Assembly: GCA_963677355.2 (NCBI GenBank)
Contig: CAXXXQ010000003.1
Coordinates: 310,001-374,000 of the forward strand
Direction: 5' to 3'
DNA: 64,000 nucleotides
Source: Thiomicrorhabdus sp963677355
GTDB taxonomy: Bacteria; Pseudomonadota; Gammaproteobacteria; Thiomicrospirales; Thiomicrospiraceae
Shown here: positions 27,009 to 35,903 of the stretch, one piece after another
How positions within the stretch are numbered: position 1 is the stretch's first letter
Layout: each line of letters starts with the position of its first letter
Made by a program: the position numbers and the translations under genes
The notes under the pieces: generated by a model
Told to the model about the DNA's origin: nothing
The model's database searches: none
The model's input: the letters and a program-made list of their open reading frames with translations, nothing else

Positions 27009-29297
27009 TTAGTTAATGGTGGTCGAGTCTGAGGCGATCTGCTCAGGGGTCGGTGGAGTCTCCTCGTACATGTATTTAAAGCGGCGTACATGACTATCGC
27101 CTTCAATGCCGTGCTCCGGATCGTCCGCATGCATACCGTGGACAAAACTAGGTCGAATACTTTGATAACGAAGTTCAACATCAACCGTGAATGGGGCTGT
27201 TGCTCCCGTAGTGTCCACCGTGTAAGTTACGGTGTCTTTGCCGTCTGACCCGGCGCCATCTTTACCAGTGGCAAAGTTGGCATCGCTCGTTGCTAAACCG
27301 TTAACGTCATCGTCATACATGCCGGGGGTAACCGGGTTGGCATGACGATTCGCTAAAGTCCAACCAATCGGCGGAATGCGGTTGTCTTTCAAGTATTGGT
27401 TGGCATGCAACAGTACATGCGTGATATCGCCATTGACATCACCCAGCACCGGCTCATAGATAGCTACCTGATCATCGCTAGTAATGGTGTCATGGTGAGG
27501 TTCGTAACAGCTTGAATAATCAAAACCGGAAGTATGGTCTTTCTCGATTTTCAGACATTCATAAGCATTGAACTGATCATCTTTAGCCAAGTAACCTCTT
27601 GCGTCGGTTGCACCGGATTCAAAGACAATCGAGCCGTTATTGTCGGTGACTTTCATATATATCCACATACGACGCGACGGGAAACTGGTCGGCAAACGGT
27701 GCCCGGTCAAGTTGGTAATGGTCACCGGAATGGTTAATGAACCACTGTTATTACTCGGATTTACCACTTCTACGGTGGCGGCATTTGCCAGCATAGCGCG
27801 TGTTTGCGCAATTTTATCGTTAAAACCGTTCTCGGTGGTTTTATCCGAGATACCGAGCTCTACCATATAATCTCTTAGCAGACTAAGTAGATAACTGTTG
27901 CCACCGACAAATTCATGTACCGAGAAAACGCTGCTCGAATCGTTGGCAAGGTCGGTGCCGGACGGTCTATCCGTTGCATTGGTTGGACGCGTGGTAATCG
28001 GTGTGACGTAGTTGGCTTCCGGCGGTGCCATATGACACTGCTGACAGGTTTTGCCGGTAGTTGGATTAGAGTATTGGCTGTTTAACCAGTCCCAATAAGG
28101 CGTTTGTTCCGGGAATTGAGCGATACTGCCATTCACAAGATGCGGGTCACCGTCCAGATTCAGAGTGGGAGTATAGAGGTTATGACAGCTTGCACACATA
28201 GCCGATTCGCGAATATGGCTGCTGTGCTCCGGTGTATAGATCGTATTGTTTTGCATCGCCTGACCGATCGGGCTGATGAATGGCCCGAAAATGCTGGGAT
28301 CAACACCGTTATTTTCTTCTTCCGATTTAATGGTGTAGTGGCCGCTCATGCTGTTAAGTAGTACAGGATCTGTAAGTGGATCACTGTTAACTGCAGGATC
28401 TGGTGAGCGTGGATCTTGCATCTGGTGACACGAGGTACAAGAAATCCCCTCACGGGCATGCGGGTCCGTCATGGCAGTGGCCATAGGGTAACCACCGTCT
28501 TGACTTAGACCGGTCGGGTCGGAAGTCAATAGTTCAATATTTTGGTGCGCGTGCGTGGAAGCCATCGGTGCGTGGCAACGTAGACAGGTGTCTTCAATAA
28601 ATACTTGTTTGTCCGGGAAGATATGCACTTCTTCTTCGACGACCGCATTGAAATAAGGGTCGTTTAAGGAGTGCGCCATGACGCTGTGCTTCCATTGCGC
28701 TGCCGGACTGACATCTTTGAAATTATGTTCCATGATTCCATCATCACTCTCAATATCTCCAGCAGTTCCGGTATGGCAGGAGGCACAGCTACTGGCATTA
28801 GTGAAGACTCCGGTTATTCCCCAATTGGCAGCATAAGCAGGGTTATTGAACATGGCGCTGTGTTCGCCATCTAAAAGTGAAACGCTCGCTTCGCCATCGC
28901 TAATAACGGCATTGGTTGCTGAAGTCAGAGTGACTGTAAAGGTCTTTGTGGTAGCGGTATCTCTGCCATCCACCAAAGCGATACTAATCGTTTTTGATGT
29001 TTCGCCGCTTGCAAAAGTTAATGTGCCTGTATTGCTTACATAATCTGTTGCCGCAACAGCCGAGCCGTCAGCCGTTGCATATTCAACGGTAACGGCGTTA
29101 TCCGTGGCGGTTGAAAGTGTCACGGTCACGTCTACCGATGTAGCGGTATTCACCGCTTGAGTATCGGCAATACTTAGCGATGGAGTGCTTGGTTCGTCGC
29201 TGCTGCCACCGCCGCCTCCGCTGCCGCCGCCGCCTCCGCATCCGCTGAGGGAGAGAGTGACAAAAACAAGAAGTGCTAACCATTTAGACTGGAACAT
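27009..29297 (-). CDS. Multihaem cytochrome c lipoprotein with Calx-beta domain
   Basis: A 762-residue exported lipoprotein. A signal peptide ends in lipobox LSLSGC, followed by a glycine-rich linker. A Calx-beta domain (about 40-140) precedes the haem region. Five CxxCH motifs are visible near residues 169 (CASCH), 236 (CLRCH), 286 (CTSCH), 366 (CASCH) and 416 (CQQCH). The rest of the C-terminal part is beta-rich. Its exact enzyme or electron-transfer role is unknown; it might relay electrons at the outer membrane. ATG at 29297 with an AAAGGA RBS is chosen over a longer frame lacking a signal peptide. No cytochrome partner genes lie beside it. An FNR-like box lies upstream. Confidence 0.88.
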   Translation of the reverse strand: MFQSKWLALLVFVTLSLSGCGGGGGSGGGGGSSDEPSTPSLSIADTQAVNTATSVDVTVTLSTATDNAVTVEYATADGSAVAATDYVSNTGTLTFASGETSKTISIALVDGRDTATTKTFTVTLTSATNAVISDGEASVSLLDGEHSAMFNNPAYAANWGITGVFTNASSCASCHTGTAGDIESDDGIMEHNFKDVSPAAQWKHSVMAHSLNDPYFNAVVEEEVHIFPDKQVFIEDTCLRCHAPMASTHAHQNIELLTSDPTGLSQDGGYPMATAMTDPHAREGISCTSCHQMQDPRSPDPAVNSDPLTDPVLLNSMSGHYTIKSEEENNGVDPSIFGPFISPIGQAMQNNTIYTPEHSSHIRESAMCASCHNLYTPTLNLDGDPHLVNGSIAQFPEQTPYWDWLNSQYSNPTTGKTCQQCHMAPPEANYVTPITTRPTNATDRPSGTDLANDSSSVFSVHEFVGGNSYLLSLLRDYMVELGISDKTTENGFNDKIAQTRAMLANAATVEVVNPSNNSGSLTIPVTITNLTGHRLPTSFPSRRMWIYMKVTDNNGSIVFESGATDARGYLAKDDQFNAYECLKIEKDHTSGFDYSSCYEPHHDTITSDDQVAIYEPVLGDVNGDITHVLLHANQYLKDNRIPPIGWTLANRHANPVTPGMYDDDVNGLATSDANFATGKDGAGSDGKDTVTYTVDTTGATAPFTVDVELRYQSIRPSFVHGMHADDPEHGIEGDSHVRRFKYMYEETPPTPEQIASDSTTIN

Positions 29298-29407
29298 AAC
29301 GAATCCTTTAACCTTCAAGGCCCAAAAAAATTTTAAGAATAATGGAGGCAATTAAACCATTAATGCTTTGCCGGTAGACAAATAACCATGCAATTCTTGA
29401 ACCAAAA

Positions 29408-29421
29408 TTGATATGAATTAA
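29408..29421 (-). promoter_or_regulatory. FNR/ANR-like box upstream of the cytochrome gene
   Basis: TTGAT-ATGA-ATTAA matches the FNR dyad TTGAT-N4-ATCAA at nine of ten positions. It is about 110 bases upstream of the cytochrome start. Oxygen control is inferred. Confidence 0.35.
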
Positions 29422-29829
29422 CAAAAATTATTGTTTATTAGAGGGCGCTTATATAGTTATGCGTAGTGGTTAACCATATAAGAAATAAAGCGCTTTTATC
29501 GAGACGGATAAAGCGAGGTAATAACAGGTGGCACGGAGCATTATCGGGATCCGAATTGATCAGAAAATCGGGATTGCAAAAGCGCTCTAAAAGGTGACGC
29601 AAGTACCGGAGAAAAAAAGTGCTATGTAACGCTAAAGGATTCTTTGAACGGCCGTTATATTAAAGTACAGAGGCGGTTAGCGTTTGGTGATCCTGAGCGA
29701 ATAAACAGCCCTAATAATTTAAATGGATTGATTGGAATCGATTGATCTGTTTGGATTATGCAAAAAGGAGATAACCCGAAAACGATGATTCGATTTCGGG
29801 TTTTTTACTTTCAGGCTCTAGAAAGCCGT
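29422..29829. other. Gap with no convincing gene
   Basis: Between the cytochrome promoter area and yggS. It holds a 20-codon GTG frame (29528-29590) without downstream continuity and a plus-strand terminator at 29773-29806. No convincing coding signal. An unannotated small RNA on the plus strand is possible. Confidence 0.4.
29773..29806 (+). terminator. Orphan plus-strand terminator
   Basis: AACCCGAAA / TTTCGGGTT with a 12-base loop and TTTT. The yggS gene on the right runs on the minus strand and the cytochrome on the left also does, so no annotated plus-strand gene uses it; it could act weakly for yggS. Confidence 0.6.
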
Positions 29830-30534
29830 TTAATGATTCAAGTTTGAATAATCACGGGTGCCAAAGATATCGGTGCCGATACGAACGATCGTTGCGCCTT
29901 CGGCAATCGCCGCTTCCAGATCGGCCGACATGCCCATAGATAACGTATCTAAACGCCAGTCCGGATGCTGGTTTTGGAGCTGCTTTAATAACCGTTGCAT
30001 GGCCGCAAAAGGTTTGCGCTGTTCGGTAAAACTCTCTGCTTTTTGCGGAATCGCCATCAAGCCTCTTAAGTGCAGTTTGGGCAGCAGGGCGATTTGTTTG
30101 GCTACCTGCATTACCTCTTCTCTACTCAACCCCGCTTTGGATGCTTCCCCGCTGATATTGACTTCAAGCAGGATATTTAATGGCGGCAAGTCGTCCGGAC
30201 GTTGGTCGTTCAGACGCTGGGCGATTTTCAATCGATCTACGCTGTGAACCCAGTTGAAATGCGCCGCGATGTGTTTGGTTTTATTGGATTGGATCGGACC
30301 GATAAAATGCCATTCCAATTCCGGTAAAACCTCGATTTTTTCCAATGCTTCTTGTACATAATTCTCGCCGAACGCCCGTTGCCCGTATTCCGCCAAAATT
30401 TTAATGTCTTCAATCGGTTTGGTTTTGCTGACGGCTAACAGTTGAACGGATTCGGCAGGGCGGTCCGATTCGATACAAGCTTGTGCGATACGTTCTTGTA
30501 CCTGACGGTAGCGTTCAATAATCTGGTTTTGCAT
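29830..30534 (-). CDS. yggS: PLP homeostasis protein (YggS/PLPBP)
   Basis: A 234-residue PLP-binding protein of the YggS/PROSC family, with the PLP lysine in LAVSKTKP at residue 37, FGENYVQEA, and the phosphate-binding SMGMSADLEAAI. It maintains pyridoxal phosphate homeostasis rather than catalysing a known reaction. The start is placed at ATG 30534, which gives the normal N-terminus; a longer frame from 30594 would add 20 residues and has no better ribosome site. Usually next to proC and yggT, here separated from them by the cytochrome gene. Confidence 0.9.
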   Translation of the reverse strand: MQNQIIERYRQVQERIAQACIESDRPAESVQLLAVSKTKPIEDIKILAEYGQRAFGENYVQEALEKIEVLPELEWHFIGPIQSNKTKHIAAHFNWVHSVDRLKIAQRLNDQRPDDLPPLNILLEVNISGEASKAGLSREEVMQVAKQIALLPKLHLRGLMAIPQKAESFTEQRKPFAAMQRLLKQLQNQHPDWRLDTLSMGMSADLEAAIAEGATIVRIGTDIFGTRDYSNLNH

Positions 30535-30822
30535 AGGAGGTACTCTTGAATTGCTATAGAGGAATATTCTAGCGGTTCTTTCGTTAGCTTGCATAACGGC
30601 AGACTGAAATGAACTGGTTAAGGTGAGGGCGCAGCTGATAGCAGAGACGAATCTTTAGCGTGTTTTTCAGTCTTAACCGAGTGAAATAACAGGTTAATTA
30701 TTTGAAATCAATTTTGCTTTGATTGTTAATCGCTAAGCCGCTGTAAAACTGAATTCAAAGGCGTATAGTTAAGAAGATAAAAGCTCTATAAACAGATTCA
30801 AAAGACGATTGAAGGAGGTTGT

Positions 30823-31617
30823 GTGAAAAAAGTTAAATCGAGTGAAAGTAATTACCCTTATCAGGAAAAAATGAAGCGTGACGAGTACGAAGAGACTAAA
30901 CGCTTGTTACAGATTGAATTGCTGAAACTGCAAAAGTGGGTTAAGGAGAACGACGAGCGCATCGTGATGCTTTTTGAAGGGCGTGATGCGGCCGGTAAAG
31001 GGGGAACTATCAAGCGAATGATGGAACACCTGAATCCTCGTGGAGCGCGAGTAGTGGCATTGGATAAGCCTAGCGAAATCGAAAAAGGTCAGTGGTACTT
31101 CCAGCGTTATGTTGAAAATTTGCCGACGGCCGGGGAGATGGTTCTGTTTGACCGTTCCTGGTATAACCGCGCCGGTGTCGAGCGAGTGATGGGATTCTGT
31201 TCGCCGCAAGAGTACACCCTGTTTATGCATCAGGCGCCGGAGTTTGAAAGAATGGTTCAGGCGGACGGTGTACGCATTATGAAGTTTTGGTTCTCGGTCG
31301 GACGCAAAGAGCAGTTAAGACGTTTTAACGCCCGTAAGACCGACCCGTTGAAGCAGTGGAAATTAAGTCCGATGGATTTAGCCTCGCTTGACCGTTGGGA
31401 TGATTATACAAAAGCAAAAGAAGATATGTTTTTCTATACTAATACCAGCCATGCGCCTTGGACGGTAATCAAGTCGAATGACAAAAAACGGGCTCGTTTG
31501 GAGTGTATGCGTTATGTGTTGAGCAACATCCCATATGAGGGCAAGGACGAGAAGGTGGTGGGTCAAGCGGATCCGTTAATCGTCTCTTCCGGTGAAGATA
31601 TTTTCTTGTATGACTAA
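30823..31617 (+). CDS. ppk2: Polyphosphate kinase 2
   Basis: A 264-residue PPK2-family phosphotransferase that moves phosphate between polyphosphate and nucleotides. Walker A GRDAAGKGG near residue 51, Walker B FDRSWYNRAGVERVMGF, and the lid region DPLKQWKLSPMDLASLDRWDDY are all intact. One domain only (class I type), so either ADP or GDP could be the acceptor. The start is GTG at 30823, supported by GGAGG at 30814-30818. Followed 26 bases later by a small gene. Confidence 0.92.
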   Translation: MKKVKSSESNYPYQEKMKRDEYEETKRLLQIELLKLQKWVKENDERIVMLFEGRDAAGKGGTIKRMMEHLNPRGARVVALDKPSEIEKGQWYFQRYVENLPTAGEMVLFDRSWYNRAGVERVMGFCSPQEYTLFMHQAPEFERMVQADGVRIMKFWFSVGRKEQLRRFNARKTDPLKQWKLSPMDLASLDRWDDYTKAKEDMFFYTNTSHAPWTVIKSNDKKRARLECMRYVLSNIPYEGKDEKVVGQADPLIVSSGEDIFLYD

Positions 31618-31643
31618 TGAACGAATTGTAAAGGGGGTGAATG

Positions 31644-31874
31644 ATGAATATAAATGAGCATGCATACAGCGTGGTGAAAGGGTTTAAAAAAAGCCTGACT
31701 AAAGAACAGAAACAAATGCTGACCGATGAGAACTTCGAAGAGTTACAGATTTTGGTAGAAGCCGCATTGGGATCGACAGCGGAAATCGTCTTGCACAGTT
31801 CAGCTAAATCGCTGGAAAAACTGGCTAAACAGCTGAGAAAACAAGCGAAATCGATTGAGCAATTAGAACAATAG
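31644..31874 (+). CDS. Small helical protein of unknown function
   Basis: A 76-residue lysine- and glutamate-rich protein predicted to be helical, with a possible coiled coil at its C-terminus (LEKLAKQLRKQAKSIEQLEQ). No signal peptide or known motif. The second of two adjacent ATGs is chosen since the GGGGG ribosome site is six bases from it. It follows ppk2 closely on the same strand, so it may act with it; no function can be named. Confidence 0.5.
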   Translation: MNINEHAYSVVKGFKKSLTKEQKQMLTDENFEELQILVEAALGSTAEIVLHSSAKSLEKLAKQLRKQAKSIEQLEQ

Positions 31875-31919
31875 ACTCATCAGTACTCAGAAATGCCTGT
31901 TCAGCGGGGGGGTAACGGA

Positions 31920-32585
31920 TTACCTCCGCGCTTGCAGGTATTTTTCTTTATCATCCGCCAATATGCTTAACTGCCAATCAAATTGTTCCGGCTGGTTTAA
32001 GCACCATTCTGCAAACAGTTCCAGCACGCTGCCGTGAAAACAGCCGGGCAAGAGGTTTTTTGATGCCATTCGGTTGATGATTCCCCAATCCTCCAATAAA
32101 GCGCTGGCACCAATCGCTTCATCCGGCATTTCCGGTGCCCAGAAACGGGCCGGTTTAATCATGAACGGGAAAGCTTCGCCTTCCAGAAAAACAACCGTTG
32201 CGGCTTGGTTTTGTAAATGGCGTTGTTTGGCGATGATAAAAGCGTTAGCCATATATTTCTCTTCGGCCAAAATGACACTGGGGCGATTTGCTTCGGGGAA
32301 AACAAAACCTTGTTGAGACTCGGCGTGATGGATTGGAGCAAGAGTCGGATGTTGACCGAGCGATTCCTCTGCCAAACCGGCCTTACTTAAGAATTGATAT
32401 GATCCGGACGCACTCTGCGGGACTTGGAATAGAGTTAATTCGATTTCAGGCTGTTCGGCCAAACAATAATTGTGACCGATGAAAAATTCGGTCGGCGGCG
32501 GATTGTCCAGTTTCAGATTGATCAGGTAAAAACCGTTGATCTGCTCGGACTGTCCATGATAGGAAGCAACTTTGACAGGGTTCAT
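31920..32585 (-). CDS. Unknown protein at the end of the pyrimidine cluster
   Basis: A 221-residue soluble protein. The C-terminal segment with LLEDWGIINRMASKNLLPGCFHG resembles, by eye, tails of oxidoreductase electron-transfer subunits (dihydroorotate dehydrogenase PyrK-type), but the FAD and NAD motifs are not clear. It lies 24 bases downstream of pyrC' on the same strand, so it is likely cotranscribed. Role unknown. Confidence 0.6.
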   Translation of the reverse strand: MNPVKVASYHGQSEQINGFYLINLKLDNPPPTEFFIGHNYCLAEQPEIELTLFQVPQSASGSYQFLSKAGLAEESLGQHPTLAPIHHAESQQGFVFPEANRPSVILAEEKYMANAFIIAKQRHLQNQAATVVFLEGEAFPFMIKPARFWAPEMPDEAIGASALLEDWGIINRMASKNLLPGCFHGSVLELFAEWCLNQPEQFDWQLSILADDKEKYLQARR

Positions 32586-32609
32586 AAAATAACAATCCGA
32601 GCAGAGAGG

Positions 32610-33896
32610 TTAGATTTGATTATTGCGGAACACCGGGCGTCCTTGGAACAGCGTCTGTTCGACTCTGCCGACAAATTCCCAGCCTGAAAACGGCGTGTTT
32701 TTGCCTTCGCTGACCATTTCTTCAGGGTTTAACGTCCAAATGGCTTCCGGGTCGACAATGCAGATGTCGGCCGAGTTGCCCGGCTCCAAAGAGCCGGTAT
32801 GACAGTCGATGATTTCCGCAGGAGATTGGGTTACGGCTTTGATTGCCGTCATCAGGTCTAATTGGTTTTCTTGCACCAGTTTGATGAGCAGAGCCAATAA
32901 GGTTTCCAAACCGCTGATTCCCGGTGTGCTCTCGCCGAAAGGTAACAGTTTGACGTCGCGCTCCAGAGGAGTGTGGTCACTGACAATGGCATCGATAATG
33001 CCATGACGGACACCGTTGATCAGGGCTTCTTTATCTTTCATGCTGCGCAGCGGCGGGCTGACTCTGAACAAACTGTTGAATGACATGGTATCCATTTCCG
33101 AAAGCATCAGTTGATGGATAGCGACATCACAGGTTACAGGCAGGCCGCGCTTTTTCGCTTCGGCAATCATTTCTACCGAGCGTGCGCAGGAGAGTTGCGA
33201 GAAGTGAGCTTTAACGCCGGCCTCTTCGACTAGAATCAAATCTCTGGCCAGCGCGGTCGTTTCCGCCGAAGGCGGAATTTCCTGCAAACCTAAACGGGAA
33301 CTGATCGGCCCGCTATGCGCAATGCCGTTATTCTTCAATTGCTGGTCTTCACAACGAAGCATGACCGGAATGTCTTGGGTTGACACATACTCCAGAGCAT
33401 TCTTCAAAGTCAATGCACTTTGCACCGGTTGGTTTGCCTGACTCAGAGCCACACAGCCAGCCTGTTTTAGCGAGAAGGTGTTGCTCAGCAACTCGCCGTT
33501 CAATCCCTGCGTCAAAGCGCCGATCGGCATGACAAAAGCGGTAGCCGCTTGACGGGCACGGCGTTGCAATAATTCGGTAACCGCTTGAGTATCATTAATG
33601 GGCGAGGTGTCGGGTGGGCAGCAAATGCTCGTAATACCACCGGCTACGGCCGCTTTGGTTTCCGAGGCGATACTGCCGGCATAATGGGAGCCGGGTTCAC
33701 CGAGACGAGCTTGCAGGTCAACCAGGCCGGGAAGCACCCACTTGTTTTCCGCATCAATCTCTTGGTCGGCGGTATAGCCTTCTGGCAGCTCGTCGCCAAT
33801 GGCTAAAATCCGGCCTCGGGATAGGTAGATATTGGTGACCTGATCCATGTTTTGTGCCGGGTCGATGACACGACCGTTTTTAATGGCGATTCTCAC
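32610..33896 (-). CDS. pyrX: Non-catalytic dihydroorotase-like protein (pyrC')
   Basis: A 428-residue amidohydrolase-fold protein of the dihydroorotase family. The metal-binding HxH after PGLVD is replaced by QAR (residues 62-64, GLVDLQARLGEPG), while SDHTPL near the C-terminal half is retained. Such inactive partners are established in Pseudomonas-type aspartate transcarbamoylases, where they keep the holoenzyme dodecamer together. An active dihydroorotase must be encoded elsewhere. It overlaps pyrB by four bases. Confidence 0.9.
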   Translation of the reverse strand: MRIAIKNGRVIDPAQNMDQVTNIYLSRGRILAIGDELPEGYTADQEIDAENKWVLPGLVDLQARLGEPGSHYAGSIASETKAAVAGGITSICCPPDTSPINDTQAVTELLQRRARQAATAFVMPIGALTQGLNGELLSNTFSLKQAGCVALSQANQPVQSALTLKNALEYVSTQDIPVMLRCEDQQLKNNGIAHSGPISSRLGLQEIPPSAETTALARDLILVEEAGVKAHFSQLSCARSVEMIAEAKKRGLPVTCDVAIHQLMLSEMDTMSFNSLFRVSPPLRSMKDKEALINGVRHGIIDAIVSDHTPLERDVKLLPFGESTPGISGLETLLALLIKLVQENQLDLMTAIKAVTQSPAEIIDCHTGSLEPGNSADICIVDPEAIWTLNPEEMVSEGKNTPFSGWEFVGRVEQTLFQGRPVFRNNQI

Positions 33897-34936
33897 AGCG
33901 TGTCCTCCTCGGTTTCCAATTGCAGAGATGCTTGTTGTTCCTCTTCAGCTTTATGCTGCGCCAGTTGAGCGGCATTGCTCATCAGAATGGACATGACGGC
34001 CATTCGGACGGCAATACCGTAGGTGACTTGTTCCAGTATCACCGATTGCGGTCCGTCCGCTACCGCCGAATCGATTTCGACTCCACGGTTGATCGGGCCG
34101 GGATGCATGACGATGGCATCCGGTTTGGCTAAAGCAAGACGCTCTTCGGTCAAACCGTACAGTTTGAAAAACTCTTTTTCACTCGGGATCAGTGCGCTTT
34201 TCATGCGTTCGTTTTGCAGACGTACCATAATAACCACATCCACATCTTGCAGACCTTCTTCAATGTCGTGGTAGACGTGAACTCCCATGGCATCCGGATC
34301 GGATGGCATCAAGGTTTTCGGGCCGATGACCCGGATTTCTCGAGCTTCGAGAATGCTCAGTGCTTGAATCTGCGAGCGTACTACCCGAGAGTGCAGTACG
34401 TCACCGACAATCGCCACTTTCAAATCGAAGATGTCGCCCTTGTGTTTGCGGATGGTGTACATGTCGAGCATCGCTTGAGTCGGATGAGCATGTTGGCCGT
34501 CGCCGGCATTCATCACATGGACATGCGGCGCCACATGTTTGGCAAAAAAGTGGGCGGCTCCGCTCTCCGAGTGGCGAATGACAAACATATCCGCTTGCAT
34601 CGCCTGTAGGTTCCACAGGGTATCAAGTAGAGACTCGCCTTTTTTGGTGGCCGAAGTCTGGATATCCAGACTTTCGATATCGGCGGACAAGCGTTTCTCG
34701 GCAATTTCAAAAGTGGTTCTGGTGCGGGTGCTCGGCTCGAAAAACAGGTTCATGATGCTTTTACCACGCAATAACGGAACCTTTTTAATCTCGTTGGTTT
34801 TTGGGTTAATGAATGAGTCAGCCGTATCCAAAATCTCGGTCAGGTGGTGAGCTTTAAGCCCTTCCAGCGTTAGAAAATGTTTTAGTTTGCCGAGTTCGTT
34901 CAATTGAATATTCGGCGCCGCTAACTTGACACTCAT
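33893..34936 (-). CDS. pyrB: Aspartate carbamoyltransferase catalytic chain
   Basis: Condenses carbamoyl phosphate with aspartate, the first committed step of UMP synthesis. It has the carbamoyl-phosphate site FEPSTRTRTTFE and the HPTQAMLDM motif; 347 residues. Overlaps pyrR and pyrC' by four bases each, so all three are coupled. The N-terminal ~30 residues before the core fit the Pseudomonas-type long catalytic chain. Confidence 0.95.
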   Translation of the reverse strand: MSVKLAAPNIQLNELGKLKHFLTLEGLKAHHLTEILDTADSFINPKTNEIKKVPLLRGKSIMNLFFEPSTRTRTTFEIAEKRLSADIESLDIQTSATKKGESLLDTLWNLQAMQADMFVIRHSESGAAHFFAKHVAPHVHVMNAGDGQHAHPTQAMLDMYTIRKHKGDIFDLKVAIVGDVLHSRVVRSQIQALSILEAREIRVIGPKTLMPSDPDAMGVHVYHDIEEGLQDVDVVIMVRLQNERMKSALIPSEKEFFKLYGLTEERLALAKPDAIVMHPGPINRGVEIDSAVADGPQSVILEQVTYGIAVRMAVMSILMSNAAQLAQHKAEEEQQASLQLETEEDTL

Positions 34937-35445
34937 TCGTTTTCCTCACTGTTGTTAACAATGGTTACTTTCAATGGTTCCGGACCGGTTAACTTAATAG
35001 TTTGACTGCATTCCAAAGCCATGCCGACCACGTCTGCCTGAAACGGCAGTTCGCGACACCCTTTACGGTCCAGTAAAGTGACCAGAGTCACACTGGCCGG
35101 ACGACCGAAGTCGAAAATCTCGTTTAATGCCGCACGGGTTGTGCGACCGGTATAGAGCACGTCATCAACCAAAATAATGTGCTGGTCGTCCACTTCCCAA
35201 GGAATCGAAGAGGGTTTGACTGTCGGGTTCAAGCCGATTTTGGAAAAGTCGTCACGGTAGAAGGCGATATCGATTACGCCCAACTCTTCCGCTAGAGCCA
35301 ATTGTTGATGAATACGCTGAGCCACCCATTCGCCGCCGGTACGAATACCGATCATTTTAGGCGCTTTGTGGATGATCGCTTTCTGTTTGAGCTGTGCGCA
35401 GATGCTGTCAATCAGTTGAGGTACATCGATATCTAGTTCAGTCAT
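34933..35445 (-). CDS. pyrR: PyrR bifunctional regulator/uracil phosphoribosyltransferase
   Basis: A 170-residue PRPP-fold protein with the ILVDDVLYTGRTTRAA loop. In Gram-positive bacteria PyrR controls attenuation of the pyr operon; in gammaproteobacteria it is often a neighbour with uncertain regulatory function. It sits 47 bases after ruvX and overlaps pyrB by four bases. No attenuator was recognised upstream. Confidence 0.93.
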   Translation of the reverse strand: MTELDIDVPQLIDSICAQLKQKAIIHKAPKMIGIRTGGEWVAQRIHQQLALAEELGVIDIAFYRDDFSKIGLNPTVKPSSIPWEVDDQHIILVDDVLYTGRTTRAALNEIFDFGRPASVTLVTLLDRKGCRELPFQADVVGMALECSQTIKLTGPEPLKVTIVNNSEENE

Positions 35446-35492
35446 AAAAATTTTCCGTTTGGGAGGTGATTCGGCGAAAAACCGTCTATAGG

Positions 35493-35903
35493 TTAGCCGG
35501 ATTGCAGCCAGTTCTCCAATAAAATTTGTGCGGCGTGATCATCTATGTGCTGTTTTTTCAGTCCGCGATTCTCGGCTTCAATTGAACTTAATTGTTCTTC
35601 GATATAAAACACCGGGCGCTGATAGCGGCCGCTCAAGCGTTGACCGAATTTTCGTGCCGGCTGGGTCAGGGCTTGTTCGGTACCGTCAAGCCGCATCGGC
35701 AGACCGACTACAATGGCGACCGGTTGCCATTTTTCAAAAAGTCGGGTGATATGTTCCCAATCGGGTTTGCCGTCCCGGCTTGTAACGATCGCTTCCGGAG
35801 AGGCGGTTTGGGTAATGGTTTGTCCGACTGCGACGCCGATCCGGCGTAAGCCGAAATCAAAGCCGATTACAGTGCCTTGCGGTTTGCTCTGCGCTTCAGG
35901 CAT
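35493..35903 (-). CDS. ruvX: Putative pre-16S rRNA nuclease RuvX/YqgF
   Basis: A 136-residue RNase-H-fold nuclease. It shows the first acidic motif FDFGLRRIGVAVG, VVGLPMRLDGTE, and YIEEQLSS, with the HIDDHAAQILLENWL tail that carries the last aspartate. Implicated in 16S rRNA 5' maturation. ATG at 35903, preceded by GAGG, is preferred to an upstream GTG at 35918. It overlaps yqgE by eight bases, so translation is probably coupled. Confidence 0.9.
   Translation of the reverse strand: MPEAQSKPQGTVIGFDFGLRRIGVAVGQTITQTASPEAIVTSRDGKPDWEHITRLFEKWQPVAIVVGLPMRLDGTEQALTQPARKFGQRLSGRYQRPVFYIEEQLSSIEAENRGLKKQHIDDHAAQILLENWLQSG

Noticed and set aside
29221..29245. GC-rich short repeat in the cytochrome gene as a minisatellite
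   Set aside because: It simply encodes the glycine-rich linker after the lipobox.
29528..29590. Short frame starting GTG in the cytochrome-yggS gap
   Set aside because: Only 20 codons, no ribosome site of note, and not extended by a simple frameshift with confidence.
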